64,000 nt of DNA from Desulfohalobiaceae bacterium S24. GTDB lineage: Bacteria > Desulfobacterota > Desulfovibrionia > Desulfovibrionales > Desulfothermaceae. The notes below the pieces were generated by a model. The model saw nothing but the letters and a program-made list of their open reading frames with translations, had not been told where the DNA came from and searched no databases. Location: NCBI GenBank assembly GCA_011389765.1, contig JAABTT010000005.1:24456-88455 (forward strand). The letters run 5' to 3'. This document shows, piece after piece, positions 35,971-44,851 of the stretch. Position 1 is the stretch's first letter. Each line of letters begins with the position of its first letter. Made by a program: the position numbers and the translations under genes.

Positions 35971-37269
35971 ATGGCAAAATTCATCATACGTCGGTTTTTC
36001 CTCATGATCTTGACCATGCTTTTGGTCTCTATGGCGGTTTTTCTCATTACCGAAGCCTCACCCGGAAATGTGGCCCGGAATGTCCTGGGGGGATTCATCA
36101 CTCCGGAACAGGAAAAGTCGTTCCTCAATCAAATGGGTCTGGATGAGCCGATTCTGGTCCGCTATCTGTACTGGCTGGTGGGCAGCGACTGGCGGGCGGA
36201 GCGCAAGATCGGCCTGGACTTGGAACGGGTGACCTCAAAGGAGGGGTTTCAGGAATGGTGGGCGGTCAAGGAAGACGGCAGTCTGGTGCGCTGGAAAATG
36301 CAGGGCGAGGACCTCATTGCCACGGAACGCGGCCCGCAGGGCAAAATTTCCACCCACACAGACAATGAACGCTGGACGACCAATGAACAGGGGGAGTCTT
36401 TTTTTTGGGGGATCAATGATCAGAATCAGGCGGTGAAGTGGGAGAAAGGAAAAAAAAAGGAGGCCTGGCGCTTTGTCCAGGGGACCGGCTGGATGAAATC
36501 CAGCGGGGCCCCGACGGAATACATACCCATTAAAAAGGGCTTTGTCCGCGGAGATCCCGGAATTTCGCTGCGCACCGGCCGGCCGGTGAGCAAAAGCCTG
36601 GGGGTCCGTTTGCGCAATTCCCTGGTCCTGGCGGGCTCCGCTTTTGTGATCATCATGCCCATCGCCCTGTTCCTGGGCATTGTGGCCGGCTTGAAGGAAG
36701 GCTCCCTGCTTGATCGGGGCCTGTCCATCCCCGGGATGATGTTTTCGGTGATTCCGGAGTTCGTGACCGGTATCTTTCTTATTCTTATTCTGTCCCAATG
36801 GCTCGGCCTTGTGCCTGGCGCCACCGTCTTCGGGGAAAAGGCGCCCTGGACCCGCCCGGACATGTTGGTCCTCCCGGTATTGACTCTGGCCCTGATCGAA
36901 CTGGGCTATATTCTGCGCATCACCCGGGCCAGCATGGCTGAAGTCATGCAGCATTCCTTTGTAAGGACGGCCTTTTTAAAGGGACTGCCCTACTGGCAGG
37001 TGATTTTCAAGCACGCGGTGCGCAACGCCCTGATCGCCCCGATCACGGTGATCATGCTGCACATCAACTGGATGATGAGCGGAATCGTCATCGTGGAGGT
37101 GGTCTTCGGCTATCCCGGTTTGGGCAAATACCTCCTGGATTCGGCCCTGTACAAGGATGTGGCCGCCCTGGAAGCCGGAGCGATGATCATGGTCCTGATC
37201 GCGGTGGGCACCCAGCTCATTGCGGATATCGTTTATACCTTCTTAAATCCGAGAATCAGGTACACTTGA
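35971..37269 (+). CDS. Dpp/Opp-type ABC transporter permease 1 with large periplasmic insert
   Basis: Inner-membrane permease of a dipeptide/oligopeptide-family importer. Residues 1-80 are the usual N-terminal helix and PRD (FITPEQEKSFLNQMGLDEPI); residues about 205-432 contain the five remaining helices and the EAA loop that meets the ATPase (MAEVMQHSFVRTAFLKGLPY). Between them is an unusual hydrophilic insert of about 120 residues rich in Trp (EWWAVKEDGSLVRWKM, RWTTNEQG, FFWGINDQNQAVKWEKG). DppB-type proteins are usually about 310-340 residues, so 432 is long. The insert should face the periplasm and might touch the ligand or binding protein. Confidence 0.85.
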   Translation: MAKFIIRRFFLMILTMLLVSMAVFLITEASPGNVARNVLGGFITPEQEKSFLNQMGLDEPILVRYLYWLVGSDWRAERKIGLDLERVTSKEGFQEWWAVKEDGSLVRWKMQGEDLIATERGPQGKISTHTDNERWTTNEQGESFFWGINDQNQAVKWEKGKKKEAWRFVQGTGWMKSSGAPTEYIPIKKGFVRGDPGISLRTGRPVSKSLGVRLRNSLVLAGSAFVIIMPIALFLGIVAGLKEGSLLDRGLSIPGMMFSVIPEFVTGIFLILILSQWLGLVPGATVFGEKAPWTRPDMLVLPVLTLALIELGYILRITRASMAEVMQHSFVRTAFLKGLPYWQVIFKHAVRNALIAPITVIMLHINWMMSGIVIVEVVFGYPGLGKYLLDSALYKDVAALEAGAMIMVLIAVGTQLIADIVYTFLNPRIRYT

Positions 37270-37330
37270 TCCAGAAACGGCGCCGGGCTGTTTCTGGAGA
37301 TCGTTTGCATGAAACTTCAATTGAACGTCT

Positions 37331-37425
37331 AAGTACAGAGCTCTTTACAGGACGCGTATATTTGAAGGATTTTTTGGACATCTTGTGATATTTATTGTCT
37401 CTTTTTGAGGTTTCAGGTGTCAGAG
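37331..37425. repeat. Outer inverted repeat, right arm part 2
   Basis: Reverse-complement partner of 32700-32797. It lies between the two permease genes of the ABC operon, an odd place that suggests the operon was split or reassembled by recombination at repeats. Confidence 0.65.
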
Positions 37426-37449
37426 TTTAAGACCTTGATATAGCATTAT

Positions 37450-37585
37450 CTTTCTTTGCCTGACACCAGAAACCTGATACCAGAAACCAAAAGAATGTCC
37501 AATTTTAAGAACATTAAAGACATTATAAATTATTTTAGAGCGTTAAGTTTCAACGGCGTAATGTCTGTACGAAGTATGAGATTGC
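37450..37585. repeat. Outer inverted repeat, right arm part 1
   Basis: Reverse-complement partner of 32298-32430. It is followed by a hairpin (ATTGCG at 37581-37586 with CGCAAT at 37602-37607, nested GTC/GAC). The rest of the 37270-37670 gap holds no gene. Confidence 0.65.
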
Positions 37586-37670
37586 GTCGGCGAAGACGCC
37601 TCGCAATGACGGGTGAGGTCGACACAGTCAGTGGGAAAAGTACAGTAGCTCCAAGGAAAAGGAAGCTCGC

Positions 37671-38636
37671 ATGACGGAACAGCAGACAGCGGAAGAAATG
37701 AGACCGGAGACCATTCCGGATCAGGGTGAGGGTTCGGTGCTGGAGTCCCAGAAGGGTTTCTGGAGGAAGATCAAAAGCGCGGTTCAGATCATTTTGACCT
37801 CCAAGACGGCTACCGTGGGATTCCTTCTGGTCTTTTTCTGGGTGGGGGTGGCGGTCCTGGCGCCGGCCCTGACGCCTTACACCCCGACAGAGCAGGACTG
37901 GATGCATCCCAATGAAGGGCCGTCGGCCAAGCATATCCTGGGCACGGATGAACTGGGCCGGGACCTCTGGACCCGGATTATTTACGGGGCCAGGGTGGTG
38001 CTGGTCTACCTGCCGGTGTCCGAGCACGTGACTATTCCCGGAGGAACCGCGATCTGGTCGGTCTTTGTGGCCCTGGTGGTCGGCTCCATCCTCGGACTGA
38101 TCAGCGGATATATCGGCGGCTGGCCGGACGAGATCATCATGCGGCTTTTGGACGCCATGATTTCCATCCCGGTGCTGCTCTTGTATCTCTTGATCGTGGC
38201 CGCCCTGGGAGCTTCGGCCGTGAACGTGGTTATCGCCCTGGCCATCATGGGTATTCCTGGGATTGCCAGGCTGGTGCGCAGCCTGACCCTGGACATCCGC
38301 ACCCGGGATTATATCAAGGCCGCGGAGACCCGGGGGGAGAGCAAGCTGCATATCATGTTCGTGGAGATCATGCCCAACGCCAAAGGACCGGTGATCATCG
38401 ACGCCATGCTCCGGGTGGGCTACGCGATTTTCGCCATGGGCACCCTGGGTTTTCTGGGCATGGGCATCCCGCCGCCATCGCCGGACTGGGGGAGCATGGT
38501 GGCCAAAGGCCGGGAATTCATCCTGCAGGGACATCCCTGGGCTTCACTCTGGCCGGCCCTTGCCATCGCCACCCTGGTGGTGGGTTTGAACCTCATGGCC
38601 GACGGTCTGCGCGAGGAGATGACCCGCTACCAATAA
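37671..38636 (+). CDS. Dpp/Opp-type ABC transporter permease 2
   Basis: Second permease subunit (DppC/OppC type). The 321 residues contain an N-terminal cytoplasmic stretch, a first helix (TATVGFLLVFFWVGVAVLAP), a DppC-type periplasmic loop (HILGTDELGRDLWTRIIYGA is the diagnostic motif) and four more helices with the EAA loop (YIKAAETRGESKLHIMFVEI). It pairs with the permease at 35971 although 401 bases of repeat DNA separate them. The ATPase gene follows after about 100 bases. Confidence 0.9.
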   Translation: MTEQQTAEEMRPETIPDQGEGSVLESQKGFWRKIKSAVQIILTSKTATVGFLLVFFWVGVAVLAPALTPYTPTEQDWMHPNEGPSAKHILGTDELGRDLWTRIIYGARVVLVYLPVSEHVTIPGGTAIWSVFVALVVGSILGLISGYIGGWPDEIIMRLLDAMISIPVLLLYLLIVAALGASAVNVVIALAIMGIPGIARLVRSLTLDIRTRDYIKAAETRGESKLHIMFVEIMPNAKGPVIIDAMLRVGYAIFAMGTLGFLGMGIPPPSPDWGSMVAKGREFILQGHPWASLWPALAIATLVVGLNLMADGLREEMTRYQ

Positions 38637-38664
38637 TTTTTGATTTTTTAAATCAAAAATTATT
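38632..38664. terminator. AT-rich hairpin after permease 2
   Basis: A perfect 15-bp stem AATAATTTTTGATTT (38632-38646) pairs with 38650-38664, overlapping the stop codon. A T run follows at 38668-38673. It could attenuate transcription into the ATPase gene. Confidence 0.5.
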
Positions 38665-38738
38665 CAATTTTTTCAATTGATATCTCTGTGAACATGTCTT
38701 TGGTGGAATCCAAAAATAATCTCAAGACTGGGTGAATC

Positions 38739-40850
38739 ATGAATGACACACAATCCGGTCCGCCGCTGTTGGAAGTCAAGGACCTGAGCATTGCCTACAA
38801 GACCCGAAAAGGCCGGGTCCTGGCTGTGGAAGGCCTGAATTTTCAAGTCAGTTCCGGGGAGACCCTCGGCCTGGTCGGGGAATCCGGCTGCGGCAAGAGC
38901 ACGGTGGCTTTTGCCATCGTGGGCTTTCTGGGGCAGAACGGCCGGATTCCCAAAGGGCATATCTATTTCGACGGGGATGAAATCGTGGGCAAGCCCCAGC
39001 GGGAGCTGAACAAGATCCGGGGGGACCGGATCTCGGTGGTCTATCAGGATCCCATGGCCGCGCTCAATCCGGTGGTGCCGGTGGGCAAGCAGCTGGCCGA
39101 AGTCCTGACCGCCCATCGTTCCATATCGAATCACGAGGCCTGGGACCGCTGCGTCCAGATGCTCAAAAAAGTCCACATGCCGGACGCGGAACAGGTCATG
39201 AGCCGCTACTCCTTCCAGCTTTCCGGCGGCCAGCAGCAGCGGGTAGTCATTGCCATGGCCATGCTGAACAGCCCGGCCCTCTTAATCATGGACGAGCCGA
39301 CCACGGCCCTGGACGTCACCGTGGAGGCCGCGGTTCTGGATCTGGTGGAGGAATTGAAGGAGGAGTACAACACCGGGATTTTGTTCATCACCCATAACCT
39401 TGGGGTGGTGGCCCGGGTCTCGGACAAGATGTGCGTCATGTATGCCGGAATCGGGGTGGAACAGGGTTCGGCCCATGATATTTTCAAAAATCCGGTGCAT
39501 CCCTACACTCAGGGGCTCATCCGCTGCGTGCCCAAGCTGGGCCGGAACAAGGAAGACTCGGTGCTCTATCCCATTCCCGGCCGGGTGCCGGACCCGGCGG
39601 AACGGGAAAACGAGATTTGCATCTTTTCCGAGCGCTGCGATTATGCTCAGCCGGAATGCAGGCAGGGTCGGCCCAAATATGCAGAGATCGAACCCGCGCA
39701 TACGGTGCGCTGTTTTCGGGCCAGGGATATCTATAAAAACCGGGTCAGCCATGAAGAAATCAAAAAGAAGCCTGAACTCAAGGATGAAGAGGAACAGGTG
39801 GAAAAGCTCCTGAACGTTGAAAACCTGAAAGTCTATTACGAGCAGGAGTCCAAGTCCCTGGCCAGCTTCTTCGGGATGGAGAAGAAACAGTTTGTCAAGG
39901 CGGTGGACGATATCTCGGTCAATGTGAGGAAGGGACGGACCCTGGGAGTGGTGGGCGAATCCGGCTGCGGCAAGTCCACCATGGTCAAGGGCCTGATCGG
40001 TCTGGAGGAGATCACCGACGGGCAGGCCCGGTTTTTGAATTTTGATCTGGACAAGCCGATCACCAAGCGGGAGCGGACCGTGATTCAGGAAATGCAGATG
40101 GTCTTCCAGAATCCGGACGCCACCCTGAATCCCTCCTATACCATCGGCCAGCAGATCGCAAGGCCGATCAAGCTGTTCAAGACTGTGCCCAAGAAGCAGA
40201 TCAGGGACGAGGTGGTCCGTCTTCTGGAATCGGTGCGCTTGAACGAGACCTATTTTGATCGCTACCCCAGGCAGCTCAGCGGCGGGGAGAAACAGCGGGT
40301 GGGTATCGCCCGGGCCCTGGCCAGCCGGCCGGACCTGGTCATCTGCGACGAGCCCGTCTCGGCCCTGGACGTCTCGGTCCAGGCCGCGGTGCTCAATCTG
40401 CTCCTGGAGATCCAGAAGCGCTTTTCCACCTCCCTGATCTTTATTGCCCATGATCTGAGTGTGGTCCGATTTTTCTCCGACGACGTGGTGATCATGTACC
40501 TGGGCCAGATCATGGAGATGGGCCCGGTGGAGGCCATCTACGACCCCCCCTATCATCCCTATACCGAGGCCCTGCTGTCGGCAGTGCCGATACCTGATCC
40601 GGATGCGGATCAGGGGCACATCCGTCTGAGCGGCAACGTGCCCAGCGCCTTGAACCCCCCGGAAGGCTGCCGCTTTCATACCCGCTGCCCCCGGCGGCAT
40701 CAGTTGCCGGACGGCGGCGAGATCTGCGCCCGGGAGCGGCCGCCGCGGAGACAGCTGGAAAACGGACACTTTATCCAGTGCCATTTTTCTGAGGAGGCCC
40801 TCCGTAATATGGAGGAACTCACGGAGGCGCATACCGCCGTCGGCGCATAA
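38739..40850 (+). CDS. Fused Dpp/Opp ABC transporter ATPase (DppD-DppF in one chain)
   Basis: A 703-residue protein with two complete ABC modules, replacing the usual two separate ATPase subunits. Module 1: Walker A GESGCGKST (about residue 48), signature LSGGQQQR, Walker B LLIMDEPTTALD, and an oligopeptide-type C-terminal region with a Cys motif (ICIFSERCDYAQPEC). Module 2: Walker A GESGCGKST (about residue 408), signature LSGGEKQR, Walker B LVICDEPVSALD, ending with RFHTRCPRRH, the second Cys/oligo-HPY tail. The two modules are joined by a charged linker (about 340-360). Together with the two permeases it forms a complete importer core. Confidence 0.92.
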   Translation: MNDTQSGPPLLEVKDLSIAYKTRKGRVLAVEGLNFQVSSGETLGLVGESGCGKSTVAFAIVGFLGQNGRIPKGHIYFDGDEIVGKPQRELNKIRGDRISVVYQDPMAALNPVVPVGKQLAEVLTAHRSISNHEAWDRCVQMLKKVHMPDAEQVMSRYSFQLSGGQQQRVVIAMAMLNSPALLIMDEPTTALDVTVEAAVLDLVEELKEEYNTGILFITHNLGVVARVSDKMCVMYAGIGVEQGSAHDIFKNPVHPYTQGLIRCVPKLGRNKEDSVLYPIPGRVPDPAERENEICIFSERCDYAQPECRQGRPKYAEIEPAHTVRCFRARDIYKNRVSHEEIKKKPELKDEEEQVEKLLNVENLKVYYEQESKSLASFFGMEKKQFVKAVDDISVNVRKGRTLGVVGESGCGKSTMVKGLIGLEEITDGQARFLNFDLDKPITKRERTVIQEMQMVFQNPDATLNPSYTIGQQIARPIKLFKTVPKKQIRDEVVRLLESVRLNETYFDRYPRQLSGGEKQRVGIARALASRPDLVICDEPVSALDVSVQAAVLNLLLEIQKRFSTSLIFIAHDLSVVRFFSDDVVIMYLGQIMEMGPVEAIYDPPYHPYTEALLSAVPIPDPDADQGHIRLSGNVPSALNPPEGCRFHTRCPRRHQLPDGGEICARERPPRRQLENGHFIQCHFSEEALRNMEELTEAHTAVGA

Positions 40851-40924
40851 ACGGGGTTATTTGTTTTTTTTAATGCCGGCCTCTTCATTTTGGAGAGAAT
40901 GGAAGAACACAAAGGAGGATATCC

Positions 40925-42574
40925 ATGAGTCAGAAACACATGCATCCAGGGGTCTTTGATCTCAAGTCGCAGTTGGACACAGGCAAAATTTCCAGGCGGG
41001 AATTTATCAGGTATGCGGCCCTGCTTGGGGTCTCGGTCACGGCGGCGAGCCAGATGGCCGGATTGACCTGGCCTGGCCGGGCCTTTGCCGGCAGCGTGAA
41101 ACGCGGCGGCAGCGTGAAGGTTTCCGCCCCCATCGAGAGGGTGACCCATCCCTCCCAGATCTCCTGGATTGCGCCGAGCAACCAGATTCGACAGGTGGCT
41201 GAATATCTGACCTATACCGACGCCGATAATGTGACCCATCCCTATCTATTGAAGAACTGGGAGGCCAGCGACGATCTCCTGACCTGGACCTTGAACCTGC
41301 GGCAGGGAGTGCTGTTCAACAACGGGGACGAATTCACCTCCGACGATGTGGTCTTCACCATGAATCAATGGCTGGATAAGGATGTCGGCTCCTCCATGCT
41401 CGGGCTCATGAAGAGCTACCTGGATCCTACCGACATTGAAAAAGTCGGCAAGTATCAGGTCAAGTTGCATCTCAAGAGGGCGGAGATCGCCATCCCCGAG
41501 CATTTGTTTCACTATCCGGCCTTGGTCATGAATTCCAGGACCTTTGAAGGGGACTTTATCAAGCAGCCCCATGGAACCGGGCCCTTTACCGTCGAGATGT
41601 TCCGGGAAGGTGAACGCTGTGTCTTGAAGGCCCGGAAGGATTACTGGAAGAAAGGCGTTGACGGCAAGTCGCTGCCCTATCTGGATTCGGTGCAGTTCAT
41701 CAATCTAGGAACGGAACTCGCCCCCCAGATCGCGGCCCTGCAATCCGGGGATGTCGATTCCATGGATATGTCCGATCTGCCCGGGCCTCAGGCCTTCAAG
41801 GCCTTGAAAGACAATCCCGAGGTCAAGGTCATGGGCATTCCCACCAATTCGGCCCGGGTCTTGCGCATGCGCGTGGATGTGAAACCTTGGGACGACAACC
41901 GGGTGCGCCAGGCCATCAAACTCTGTCAGCATCGGGAGAAAATCCTGGGCCTGGCCTATTACGGCGAGGGGCTTATTGGACAGGATGTCCATGTCAGCCC
42001 CATGCATCCGGAATATTGCGAGATTGATACTCCGAAATACGATCCGGAGCGGGCCAGGCAGCTGCTCAAGGAAGCCGGGTATCCCGACGGCCTGGAAGTT
42101 GATTTGAACGTGGGCAGCGGCTGGAACGAAATCGTCCGCTACGCCGAGATCTTGAAGGAAGACGCCAAACCGGCCGGTTTGACCGTGAACATCAAGACCA
42201 TGCCCAACAGCCAGTACTGGGAAAAATGGACCGAAGTCGGCCTCGGGGTCACGGTCTGGGCCCACCGTCCCCTGGGGACCATGGTCCTCAATCTGGCCTA
42301 TATTGCGGATGATGAAGGCAAGCCCGTGCCCTGGAACGAGACCAACTGGTCGGATAAGGAATTCGGTGAGCTGTTGGAGCAGGCCAACGGCACCCTGGAC
42401 ATTGAGAAACGCCGCCAGATCTTCTGCAAGCTGGAAAAGATCCAGCAGGATCGCGGCTCCATCGGCATTCCTTTCTGGATCAACCAGTGGATGATCTGCA
42501 GAAAACGGGTGGAAAACCTGAATGCCCATCCAACCATGTATATGTATTTTGATGATGTCTGGCTGAAGTCCTGA
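40925..42574 (+). CDS. Peptide/nickel-type ABC substrate-binding protein with Tat signal
   Basis: Solute-binding protein family 5 (DppA/OppA). The 549 residues begin with a twin-arginine signal (SRREFIRYAALLGVSVTAAS, near residue 24) and a cleavage region at AFA-GSV. The mature part shows family features such as LLTWTLNLRQGVLFNNGDEF and NRVRQAIKLCQHREKIL. Family 5 proteins bind peptides, nickel, sugars or amines; the ligand here is not predictable, but the neighbourhood of methylamine genes makes a quaternary amine or betaine derivative possible. AAAGGAGG lies before the ATG. A terminator follows at 42671. Confidence 0.88.
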   Translation: MSQKHMHPGVFDLKSQLDTGKISRREFIRYAALLGVSVTAASQMAGLTWPGRAFAGSVKRGGSVKVSAPIERVTHPSQISWIAPSNQIRQVAEYLTYTDADNVTHPYLLKNWEASDDLLTWTLNLRQGVLFNNGDEFTSDDVVFTMNQWLDKDVGSSMLGLMKSYLDPTDIEKVGKYQVKLHLKRAEIAIPEHLFHYPALVMNSRTFEGDFIKQPHGTGPFTVEMFREGERCVLKARKDYWKKGVDGKSLPYLDSVQFINLGTELAPQIAALQSGDVDSMDMSDLPGPQAFKALKDNPEVKVMGIPTNSARVLRMRVDVKPWDDNRVRQAIKLCQHREKILGLAYYGEGLIGQDVHVSPMHPEYCEIDTPKYDPERARQLLKEAGYPDGLEVDLNVGSGWNEIVRYAEILKEDAKPAGLTVNIKTMPNSQYWEKWTEVGLGVTVWAHRPLGTMVLNLAYIADDEGKPVPWNETNWSDKEFGELLEQANGTLDIEKRRQIFCKLEKIQQDRGSIGIPFWINQWMICRKRVENLNAHPTMYMYFDDVWLKS

Positions 42575-42670
42575 TGGACACGTCGAAAGAGTGCCCTTTG
42601 CCTGAATTTCGGTTCTTCTTAGGAATGAGAAGTTACGGGCTTAAGGCATAATTGTTTGAAAATTATCAAA

Positions 42671-42711
42671 AAAAAACTGCCGTTTGGCAATCGCCGGATG
42701 GCAGTTTTTTT
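42671..42711 (+). terminator. Intrinsic terminator after the binding-protein gene
   Basis: AAAAAACTGCC (42671-42681) pairs with GGCAGTTTTTT (42700-42710), with an inner GC-rich loop, followed by more T. It ends the importer operon. The rest of the gap to 42926 holds a small hairpin (42851-42858 with 42866-42873) and no gene. Confidence 0.8.
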
Positions 42712-42926
42712 GTTTGACCAAAAAGCATATCCTTTGTAAGTTTTTCATATCCCCTGAGGGGGCCTCCAGCCCATCTTGCCTCATCTCTGTTCTCTGGACC
42801 GGCACGGCAGGAGAACGTTTTTCCTCGTGCATTCTTTGTTTTTGTGGTGATTGGTGAAGACGTTCTTCACCAAGGACCTGATTTGTGCGTTTTTTTATTT
42901 TTATCAAAGGAAGAAGCCTTGGCAGT

Positions 42927-44732
42927 ATGACGACCCTTAACAGTGCACACAGAATTCTCGAAATCAACCTGACGGACAAGAGCACCGCGGCGGCTGCCAT
43001 TGATCCCGAGGTCCTGCAAAAGGTTTCCGGAGGTCGGGGCTATAACGTCTGGCATCTTCTGAAACATTTGCCGTCTGCTGCTCAGCCCCTGGGACCGGAG
43101 AATATTCTGCTCATGAGCAGCGGTCAATTGACCGGCACTAAGGCCCCGGTTTCCTCCCGCCTGCATATCAGCGCCCTTTCGCCGCAGACCGGGCTTTTGG
43201 GAAGCTCCAATATCGGAGGGCAGTTCGGGACCGGCCTGCGGGCCTTCGGATATCTGTCCCTGAAGGTGCACGGCAGGAGTGAGGCCCCGGTCCTGCTGGT
43301 GATTGCCCCGGATGGTGTTTGTTTTGCGGACGGCCGGACCTGGTGGGGACTGGATACCCGGCAGACCCATGAGCGCATCCTGAAGAGCTTCGGACCCCGA
43401 GCTCAGGCCCTGACCATCGGGCCGGCCGGGGAAAACCTGGTCCCCTTTGCCTGCATTCTGCACGGTCTGGATCATGCTGCGGGCAGAACAGGCCTGGGTG
43501 CGGTCATGGGCTCCAAAAATGTAAAGGGGGTGGTGATCACGGATACGCCCAAATCCCAAACAGCCGCTGCAGCACAGGTCAACGGCTCTGTTCGGGACTT
43601 TGTCCGCAAAGTGAAGCAGAGTCCGTATTACCGGGACTTTGCCAGACACGGCGGCGCCGGCTCGGTGCTCTGGTGCAATGAACTGGGCTTTATGCCCACC
43701 AGAAACTATCAGGCGCATCGTTTTCCTGAAGCAGCCAAAATCGACGGGAGGCTTTTGGAGAGCGCCACCCGGAAGCGAACCCGCTGCTCTCGATGTTTTA
43801 TCGGCTGCAAGGCCGAGCTTGCCTTGCCGGAGAGTCGATTTTCCGGACGCCGGGCGAATCGCCCCGAGTTTGAACCCCTGGTCAATCTTGGAGCCAGATG
43901 CGGCCTGTCGGATCTTCATGCCGTGGTCTATCTGGACAACCTCTGTTCCCGCCTGGGCCTGGACTGTATTTCAGCGGCAGGGGTGCTGGCCTTTGCCATG
44001 GAGCTTTTTGAGAAAGGCATCCTGACCCCGGAGGATACCGGAGGGCTGGAACTTGCCTGGGGCCGGGCTGAGGTCATGGAGGCCCTCCTGCAGCAGATCG
44101 CCCGCAAAGAGGGCTTGGGCCGGATCCTCGCCCAGGGGGTGAGAAAAGCGGCTGAAAACATCGGCCGCGGGGCCGAAGCCTATGCCTATGAAGTTAAGGG
44201 ATTGGAGCTTTCCGCTTATCATCCGTCCAGGATAAGAGGCACGGCCCTGGCCTACGCCGTGTCCGGCAGAGGCGGTGACTTCAATACCTTGTACGCCTCC
44301 CTGGAATACAACTGGACTGCGGATCAGGCCCGCCAGGCTTTCGGTTCGGCAGAGGCTGCTGATCCGCAAGGACGGGCGGGCAAGGCACGGATGATCAAGC
44401 GGGCCGCGATTGTGAATGCAGTCCTGGACAGTCTCGGACTGTGCAAGATCCCGACCTTGTCCCTGCTCTGTGATTTTTCCCTGGAGGAAGAGGCGGCTCT
44501 GTACAGGGCGATCAGCGGGGAGGCCACGACAGCTGAGCAGTTTTTGGAAATTGGAGAGCGAATTGTCAATTTGGAACGGCTTTTGAATTATCGGCTGGGG
44601 GCGAGCAGCAAGGACGATGCGCTTCAGGATTTCTTTTTTGAATACGGGAAAGGCGGAGATGACTGGCTCAGTCCCCTGGTGCAGGATTTTTATGAAGCCA
44701 TGGGCTGGGATGCAGACGGCAATCCGCCCTGA
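42927..44732 (+). CDS. Aldehyde:ferredoxin oxidoreductase family protein (tungsten type), 2
   Basis: Second AOR in the island. From the ATG at 42927 it has 601 residues (an in-frame GTG at 42885 would add 14). The N-terminus (AHRILEINLTDKS) fits the family. Cluster ligands are Cys-x2-Cys-x3-Cys in TRCSRCFIGCKAE and the later Cys of DSLGLCKIP; GRTGLGAVMGSKNVKGV is the pterin region. It is diverged from the AOR at 22199. No MoaD/ThiS gene follows, but an MttB homologue does after about 120 bases, repeating the AOR-MttB pairing of the minus-strand operon. Substrate unknown. Confidence 0.88.
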   Translation: MTTLNSAHRILEINLTDKSTAAAAIDPEVLQKVSGGRGYNVWHLLKHLPSAAQPLGPENILLMSSGQLTGTKAPVSSRLHISALSPQTGLLGSSNIGGQFGTGLRAFGYLSLKVHGRSEAPVLLVIAPDGVCFADGRTWWGLDTRQTHERILKSFGPRAQALTIGPAGENLVPFACILHGLDHAAGRTGLGAVMGSKNVKGVVITDTPKSQTAAAAQVNGSVRDFVRKVKQSPYYRDFARHGGAGSVLWCNELGFMPTRNYQAHRFPEAAKIDGRLLESATRKRTRCSRCFIGCKAELALPESRFSGRRANRPEFEPLVNLGARCGLSDLHAVVYLDNLCSRLGLDCISAAGVLAFAMELFEKGILTPEDTGGLELAWGRAEVMEALLQQIARKEGLGRILAQGVRKAAENIGRGAEAYAYEVKGLELSAYHPSRIRGTALAYAVSGRGGDFNTLYASLEYNWTADQARQAFGSAEAADPQGRAGKARMIKRAAIVNAVLDSLGLCKIPTLSLLCDFSLEEEAALYRAISGEATTAEQFLEIGERIVNLERLLNYRLGASSKDDALQDFFFEYGKGGDDWLSPLVQDFYEAMGWDADGNPP

Positions 44733-44735
44733 ATG

Positions 44736-44845
44736 AGGTTAAAAGGTTCCAGGTTCACGGTTCACGGTTGAGAAAAGACAGAGAAAAAAAAGGTTAAAAG
44801 GTTCCAGGTTCACGGTTCACGGTTGAGAAATGACGGAGAAAGGAG
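44736..44845. repeat. Tandem duplication of a 55-bp unit
   Basis: Two near-identical units (44736-44790 and 44791-44845), each with the words AAAAGGTTCCAGGTTCACGG and TTCACGGTTGAGAAA. The second unit supplies the ribosome-binding site of the gene at 44852. Confidence 0.85.
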
Positions 44846-44851
44846 AAGACT

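Noticed and set aside
39282..40832. Minus-strand frame of 516 codons opposite the fused ABC ATPase
   Set aside because: The plus strand carries two complete sets of Walker and signature motifs; the minus frame has none.
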